A stretch of DNA of 10,000 nucleotides, taken from positions 1 through 10,000 of the forward strand of contig JAIWOH010000046.1 of assembly GCA_020216985.1 (NCBI GenBank). The letters are read 5' to 3'. Positions 6,299-10,000 of the stretch are shown here, in pieces. Positions within the stretch are counted from its first letter, which is position 1. Each line of letters begins with the position of its first letter. This stretch comes from Nitrospira sp. (lineage in GTDB: Bacteria > Nitrospirota > Nitrospiria > Nitrospirales > Nitrospiraceae). The position numbers and the translations under genes were made by a program. The notes below the pieces were generated by a model. The model was given only the letters and a program-made list of their open reading frames with translations. It searched no databases and was not told the DNA's origin.

Positions 6299-6340
6299 TT
6301 TCCCCCGTGCTTTCCCCCCATGGTTTCCATCCAGGTTTCC
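6299..6340. repeat. Four TTTCC repeats, 12-13 bp apart
   Basis: TTTCC occurs at 6299, 6311, 6324 and 6336, with spacings of 12, 13 and 12 bp, immediately upstream of the methyltransferase start (GGAAA on its coding strand). The regular spacing could mark a binding array or a purine-rich leader offering several weak ribosome-binding sequences. It may also be chance in a C-rich region. Confidence 0.4.
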
Positions 6341-6431
6341 CGTTACGGCCCGACGATCCCAACGCGACGGTGCGACTGCGGCTGAGCACCGACTTGCTCG
6401 GCGTGGCCCGATTCGGCCGTCGGTCATGTGC

Positions 6432-6460
6432 TTGACCGCTTTCACCGATCTTGCTATAGA
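6432..6460 (+). promoter_or_regulatory. Strong sigma-70-type promoter for the HU gene
   Basis: TTGACC (6432-6437), a 17-nt spacer and TATAGA (6455-6460) with an upstream TGC (6452-6454) make a near-consensus promoter with an extended -10. Transcription should start near 6467, about 47 nt before the GTG start. High expression fits an abundant nucleoid protein. Confidence 0.8.
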
Positions 6461-6513
6461 AGCGCCGCCAACGATTCCTTTGTAATCCTCACTCAAACGA
6501 AAGGAAAACGACC

Positions 6514-6786
6514 GTGAACAAACAGGATCTCATCGACTCCGTGGCCAAATCCGCCGACCTTTCCAAAACCGCCGCGACCCGCGCGGTCAATGGGGCGTTG
6601 CAGGCCATCACCGCCAGCCTCAAAAAGAAGCAGCCGGTGTCTCTGATCGGATTCGGCACGTTTAAGATCACCAATCGTGCCGCCCGCACCGGACGCAACC
6701 CGCAAACCGGCAAGACGATCAAGATCAAAGCCGCCAAGGTTCCGAGATTCAAACCGGGCAAAGCCTTGAAAGACGCAGTCAGGTAA
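6514..6786 (+). CDS. hup: HU-family DNA-binding protein
   Basis: The 90-residue histone-like protein bends and compacts DNA as a dimer in the nucleoid, and its length is the standard one. The HU/IHF signature is G-F-G-T-F-K-I (46-52), continuing through the beta-arm R-N-P-Q-T-G (61-66). Pro63 is the residue that intercalates at DNA kinks, and the basic arm and tail (K67 to K86) are intact. Translation starts at GTG 6514, with AAGGA (6501-6505) 8 nt upstream; no ATG alternative exists nearby. It has its own near-consensus promoter at 6432-6460 and a hairpin at 6799-6833, so it is a monocistronic unit. HU is preferred over IHF, but the two cannot be fully separated by eye. Confidence 0.96.
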   Translation: MNKQDLIDSVAKSADLSKTAATRAVNGALQAITASLKKKQPVSLIGFGTFKITNRAARTGRNPQTGKTIKIKAAKVPRFKPGKALKDAVR

Positions 6787-6798
6787 TAGAGCGACCGA

Positions 6799-6833
6799 GG
6801 GGCCTCGCGCGAGCCCGTCTCCGGCGAGGCCCT
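6799..6833. terminator. Hairpin between convergent HU and MOSC genes
   Basis: GGGCCTCGC (6800-6808) pairs perfectly with GCGAGGCCC (6824-6832), extended by a G-U pair (6799/6833), with a 15-nt loop. It lies 13 nt after the HU stop and is followed on + by TATTTCAT, a poor T-tract. A terminator is the likely role. Confidence 0.65.
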
Positions 6834-6836
6834 ATT

Positions 6837-7328
6837 TCATCCCCCTGCCCGATCAATGGCAACGAGGTCCCCGGGCCGAACGATCCCTTCCCGCAAGACT
6901 CTCGCATAGACTCGACTCCAGCCGGGATTCCTCTTTTGCGAAATTCGCGACCAATCTCCGTCTCGGAACCAGCGTCTATTTTTATGACAAGGACCGGCGT
7001 AAGACGTCACCTCTATCAGCAGATCCGGCCCGACCGACAGGCGAAGACTTGGCTTGATGAGATTCCAATCCAATCCGGCCAACGTCAAATTTTCTCCGGA
7101 GGAGCCGGCGTCGATCGGATGGCCCTCGTCCTGAAGCCGTTCGATCAATTCGAGCGAATAGAGACACAGCGCGCGATCCGGCCCGCCGTGGAACTTGAGA
7201 TTGTCTTGCCGGTCTCCTTCCACGCCGGAGATGAAAACTTTCGCCTCGAACACCGGCCGCTTGGGCACTCCTCCGTCCGAAACATTGATCTGATGCACGT
7301 GTGGATAGTCGGGCCGATTCCCTCTCAT
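6837..7328 (-). CDS. MOSC domain-containing protein (YiiM-like)
   Basis: The 163-residue protein matches the MOSC domain (molybdenum cofactor sulfurase C-terminal), a beta-barrel that handles sulfur or Moco-bound substrates. Visible landmarks are G-V-E-G-D-R-Q (35-41), HGGPDRAL (47-54), G-E-N-L-T-L (79-84), the conserved Cys114 in A-G-P-C-H, and the C-terminal VLREGIVRPGD (144-154). Stand-alone MOSC proteins such as YiiM and YuaD have been linked to reduction of N-hydroxylated compounds; whether this one acts so is inference. The start, ATG 7328, lies 3 nt after the prmA stop, with its ribosome-binding site (AAGGGA) inside prmA, so the two form an operon. Confidence 0.88.
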   Translation of the reverse strand: MRGNRPDYPHVHQINVSDGGVPKRPVFEAKVFISGVEGDRQDNLKFHGGPDRALCLYSLELIERLQDEGHPIDAGSSGENLTLAGLDWNLIKPSLRLSVGPDLLIEVTSYAGPCHKNRRWFRDGDWSRISQKRNPGWSRVYARVLREGIVRPGDLVAIDRAGG

Positions 7329-7331
7329 CCG

Positions 7332-8204
7332 CTATGTCCCTTCGCAAGACTGTACGCGGACAAATGCCATGGCCAGCCACCCATCCGCTTCCCGTTTTTC
7401 ACCGGGATAGAGCCCCGCTTTCCCCAATGCCTCCACAATCTCTCTCCCTTGATCGGAAAGCAGGCCCGAGACCAGCAACCGATTTGATGAGCGGCGAGCC
7501 AGATCCTCCGCGAGATCGATCAGAGTCCGTTGATCTAGGTTGGCCACCACCAGTTGGAACGACCGCGAGGGATCAAGGTCCCGCATCTCTCCACGCTGAA
7601 GGACCAACTCAGATTCAAACCCATTGACAAGCGCCGCTTCTCTTGCACAGTCGATGGCCACGGGATCATGATCGATCCCCACAGCCCGCGCGGCGCCGAG
7701 CCGGAGCGCCGCCATCGCCAGGATACCGCTTCCGGTCCCGACGTCCAGCAGGGTCTCCCCGCCTTGCACGACGTCTTCGAGCCACTCGAGCAACAGGCGC
7801 GTCGTCGCGTGATGGCCCGTGCCGAAGGCTTGCTTGGGATCGAGGATAATCTCAATCCGGCCGGGCTCTGTGGCGACCGATTCCCAACTCGGCCTGATGA
7901 CCAGACGCCGCCCGACGTGCAATGGTTTGACCGATTCGGCCCAGAGGCGATTCCAATCTTGATGAGCCAGTCGGTTCACGGAGAGATCCGGCACCCCGCT
8001 TCCGGCCAGTTGCCGGCAGAGGTCCCTGATTCGGTCGAGCCGATCGGGAGACCAGTGATCGCTTGGCCAATAGAGATGAATGGTCTCGCCATCTTGCCAG
8101 GCTCCCTGTACGTGCGGATCGTCCAACAACCCAAGCACCTCGCCCGCGTCCAGGGAGGAATAGATCTGCACTTCAATCCAATCAGACCTCCGATCCGCCA
8201 ACAT
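7332..8204 (-). CDS. prmA: Ribosomal protein L11 methyltransferase
   Basis: The product is 290 residues from ATG 8204. PrmA trimethylates ribosomal protein L11 using SAM. An N-terminal substrate-recognition domain (1-65) is followed by HQDWNRLWAESVKPLHVG (81-98), the family-specific D-P-K-Q-A-F-G-T-G-H-H (122-132), motif I L-L-D-V-G-T-G-S-G (152-160), the SAM-binding acid in G-I-D-H-D (176-180) and V-V-A-N-L (219-223, the usual VVANIL). SGLLSDQG (246-253) ends the fold. A GTG at 8216 would add four residues, but the GGAAGGGA element sits too close to it; the same purines lie about 11 nt from ATG 8204, so that start is used. It leads an operon with the MOSC gene and is divergent from the MutS-like gene. 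Confidence 0.93.
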   Translation of the reverse strand: MLADRRSDWIEVQIYSSLDAGEVLGLLDDPHVQGAWQDGETIHLYWPSDHWSPDRLDRIRDLCRQLAGSGVPDLSVNRLAHQDWNRLWAESVKPLHVGRRLVIRPSWESVATEPGRIEIILDPKQAFGTGHHATTRLLLEWLEDVVQGGETLLDVGTGSGILAMAALRLGAARAVGIDHDPVAIDCAREAALVNGFESELVLQRGEMRDLDPSRSFQLVVANLDQRTLIDLAEDLARRSSNRLLVSGLLSDQGREIVEALGKAGLYPGEKREADGWLAMAFVRVQSCEGT

Positions 8205-8232
8205 TGACGCCGCCACTCCCTTCCAGTATGGT
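8204..8232 (+). promoter_or_regulatory. Promoter for the membrane MutS-like gene, near-leaderless
   Basis: TTGACG (8204-8209, 5/6 match), a 17-nt spacer and TATGGT (8227-8232, 4/6 match) form a plausible promoter in the 37-nt gap to prmA. Its start point would be near 8239, 1-4 nt before ATG 8242. No Shine-Dalgarno precedes that ATG. The -35 touches the first base of the prmA start codon, so divergent transcription may interfere. Confidence 0.5.
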
Positions 8233-8241
8233 CACGACTTG

Positions 8242-10000
8242 ATGGAGCAGTACCCACAAAAAAGCGACCGTTCGCGCGTCGCGCAACTCGATCGTGTTCT
8301 CCATCGGATTGATCGCTTGATCGAACGCGGCACAGCAGCCAGTGCCAGGGTCACCACCTGGCGCCTTGGGATTTTCCTGACCGGCCTGGTCTGTATCATC
8401 ACCCTCTATCGAGCCGGCTGGTACCACACAGGCAACGTCATGCTGGCCGGGTTTGTCGGCCTGTTCCTTACCGTGGCGGCGTATCATAACAAACTAGAGG
8501 GGGTGATTCAGCGGCTCAAGCGATGGCAGCACATCAAGACGACGCACCTTGCAAGGCTCAAGCTGAATTGGTCTGCCATTCCCGCGCGCCAGTGGGAGGT
8601 GTCGCCCGCCCATCTCTACGCCAAGGATCTCGATGTGGCCGGTCCCCATTCGCTGTTACACCTCCTGGACACCACCGTGTCCGACCATGGCCGGACACGA
8701 TTGACCTCTTGGCTGCTTGACCAACCACCGGCCTATGAGACCTGGCGTAAGCGGCAACGATTGGTTCAAGAGGTGACGAGGCGATCGCTCTTCCGCGATC
8801 GCCTGACGCTCTTGGCCCGACTGACCGGCGATGAAGAGATCAACGGCCGCCGCCTGGAAGCCGCGCTGCTGCATCCTGTCGGCTTCCCACAGTTGAACAT
8901 GATTCTTGCCGTGCAGACTGCTCTGGCATGTAGCACCGTTCTGCTCGGCGCCGGCGCCTTGTTCGGCTGGATTCCAGGCTACTGGATGTTTTCGTTCGGC
9001 GCCTATGTCGTAATCTACTTTCTGACCGATCAAGGGGAGGAACTGCTGGAACATGCGGTGGGCCTGCACCACGAGATGGAGCGATTGGGAGGGGTCCTCT
9101 GTTACCTGGAGCGGCAGGCTCGTCTGAGCACCTCCGCCCTAGCCGAGACCATTGCGCCGCTCATCGACGGCCACAGGGCCCCTTCTCTCCACGTCAAACG
9201 GGTCGCGCGAATCCTGCATGCCATCAGCGTCAAGGCCAATCCCCTGGTCCATTTGTTTCTCAACGCCCTCTGTCCATGGGACCTCTGGTTCACCCGACGA
9301 CTGTTGCTGATTCAAACGGCCGTTCGCAATCACCTTCCTATCTGGCTTGACCGTCTCGCGGAGATCGAGGCGGCCTGCGCCCTTGCGAATTTTTCTTATC
9401 TTCACCCTGATTACACCTGGCCGACGCTGATTCCTCCGGCAACAAGCCCGCAGGCAACCGCCGCCGCAATCACGGCCGAACGATTGGGCCATCCGCTCTT
9501 GCCCAACAAGACCCGCGTCCTCAACAATTTTCATCTGGAAGGACTCGGCTCGATTCATCTGATCACCGGATCAAACATGTCGGGCAAGAGCACGTTTTTG
9601 CGCACCGTCGGGATCAACGTGTGCCTGGCCCAGGCCGGCGCGCCGGTCTGCGCTTTCAGTTTTCAATGGACATGGAGCCGCATGGCCTGCTGTATACGGA
9701 TCGACGATTCGCTCGACGCAGGCTTGTCGTTTTTCTACGCGGAGGTCAAGCGGCTCAAGACGATTTTGGATTTGACGCGCGTCCGATCCGAACCGCCCGT
9801 GCTGTTCTTGATCGACGAGATTTTTCGGGGCACCAACAATCGCGAACGGCTGATTGGCAGCCGGGCCTATATCAGAGCCCTATCGCAAAGCCATGGCTTT
9901 GGACTGGTGAGCACGCACGATCTGGAACTGACCGATCTCGAAAAAGACATTTCTTTCCTGACGAACCTCCACTTCCAAGAAACCGTTTCGGCTGGCGCCT
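8242..10000 (+). CDS. Membrane-anchored MutS-family ATPase (truncated at window end)
   Basis: The frame is open from ATG 8242 to the edge, 586 codons visible. The C-terminal part is a MutS ATPase: Walker A G-S-N-M-S-G-K-S-T (443-451), Walker B L-F-L-I-D-E (521-526), a signature R-G-T-N-N-R-E-R (529-536) matching MutS G-T-N/S-x-x-E, and the switch His559 in S-T-H-D. An N-terminal region has two predicted helices (about 42-58 and 66-82). A second pair (about 221-241 and 247-264) lies inside the MutS core, flanked by a D-T-T-V-S-D-H-G-R-T-R-L core segment (143-154). No mismatch-recognition domain I is seen. This matches a poorly characterised group of membrane MutS homologues, so mismatch repair should not be assumed. 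An in-frame TTG at 8239 is an alternative start. Confidence 0.9.
   Translation, partial: MEQYPQKSDRSRVAQLDRVLHRIDRLIERGTAASARVTTWRLGIFLTGLVCIITLYRAGWYHTGNVMLAGFVGLFLTVAAYHNKLEGVIQRLKRWQHIKTTHLARLKLNWSAIPARQWEVSPAHLYAKDLDVAGPHSLLHLLDTTVSDHGRTRLTSWLLDQPPAYETWRKRQRLVQEVTRRSLFRDRLTLLARLTGDEEINGRRLEAALLHPVGFPQLNMILAVQTALACSTVLLGAGALFGWIPGYWMFSFGAYVVIYFLTDQGEELLEHAVGLHHEMERLGGVLCYLERQARLSTSALAETIAPLIDGHRAPSLHVKRVARILHAISVKANPLVHLFLNALCPWDLWFTRRLLLIQTAVRNHLPIWLDRLAEIEAACALANFSYLHPDYTWPTLIPPATSPQATAAAITAERLGHPLLPNKTRVLNNFHLEGLGSIHLITGSNMSGKSTFLRTVGINVCLAQAGAPVCAFSFQWTWSRMACCIRIDDSLDAGLSFFYAEVKRLKTILDLTRVRSEPPVLFLIDEIFRGTNNRERLIGSRAYIRALSQSHGFGLVSTHDLELTDLEKDISFLTNLHFQETVSAGA
8779..8804. repeat. Perfect 10-bp inverted repeat inside the MutS-like gene
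   Basis: AGGCGATCGC (8779-8788) and GCGATCGCCT (8795-8804) are exact reverse complements separated by 6 nt. Both arms contain the octamer palindrome GCGATCGC. It lies in coding sequence and encodes an unremarkable Arg/Ser/Leu/Phe segment, so a hairpin or a methylation/protein-binding site is possible. Confidence 0.6.

Noticed and set aside
6297..6389. Long start of the methyltransferase at 6389
   Set aside because: The extra 31 residues show no conserved features, and a purine-rich ribosome-binding run precedes ATG 6296.
7554..8207. A 217-codon + strand open frame opposite prmA
   Set aside because: It is a shadow of prmA, whose motifs are complete on the minus strand.

Overview
The window reads as an ordinary chromosomal stretch of a high-GC (around 60%) Gram-negative-type bacterium. 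A member of the Nitrospirota (Nitrospira-like) is my best guess, from the mix of a chlorite-dismutase-fold heme enzyme, a haem-copper-oxidase-like membrane protein, a membrane-anchored MutS homologue and the codon style. That placement is inference, not proof. No rRNA, tRNA, CRISPR array, insertion sequence or integrase was seen.

Layout. Bases 1-340 hold at most the tail of one gene plus an intergenic region with inverted repeats. Two very small membrane-peptide genes follow (344-439 on +, 523-615 on -). They converge on a hairpin at 451-478, and each has a clear Shine-Dalgarno sequence. Bases 616-1140 contain no gene I can support. A small heat-shock protein (1141-1620, +) converges on a coproheme decarboxylase-like gene (1718-2440, -) across a strong hairpin. 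A divergent promoter region (2441-2697) separates that gene from thiD (2698-3495, +). thiD is followed closely by a 12-helix haem-copper-oxidase/NnrS-like membrane protein (3515-4810) and an alpha/beta hydrolase (4842-5612), which appears to have its own leaderless promoter. A SAM methyltransferase (5634-6296, -) converges on the hydrolase and is divergent from an HU gene (6514-6786, +) with a near-consensus promoter. HU converges on a MOSC-domain gene (6837-7328, -) that sits 3 nt behind prmA (7332-8204, -). prmA is divergent from a membrane-embedded MutS-family ATPase (8242 to the window end, +, truncated by the window).

How the genes fit together. They are mostly independent housekeeping functions: protein folding (sHSP), haem synthesis (ChdC), thiamine synthesis (ThiD), nucleoid structure (HU) and ribosomal protein methylation (PrmA). 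Less well understood membrane or accessory proteins are mixed in. The most unusual items are the two convergent mini-membrane proteins, the MutS homologue with four predicted membrane helices, the oxidase-like protein lacking a helix-7 His pair, and two genes whose -10 boxes lie so close to the start codon that their mRNAs should be leaderless or nearly so.
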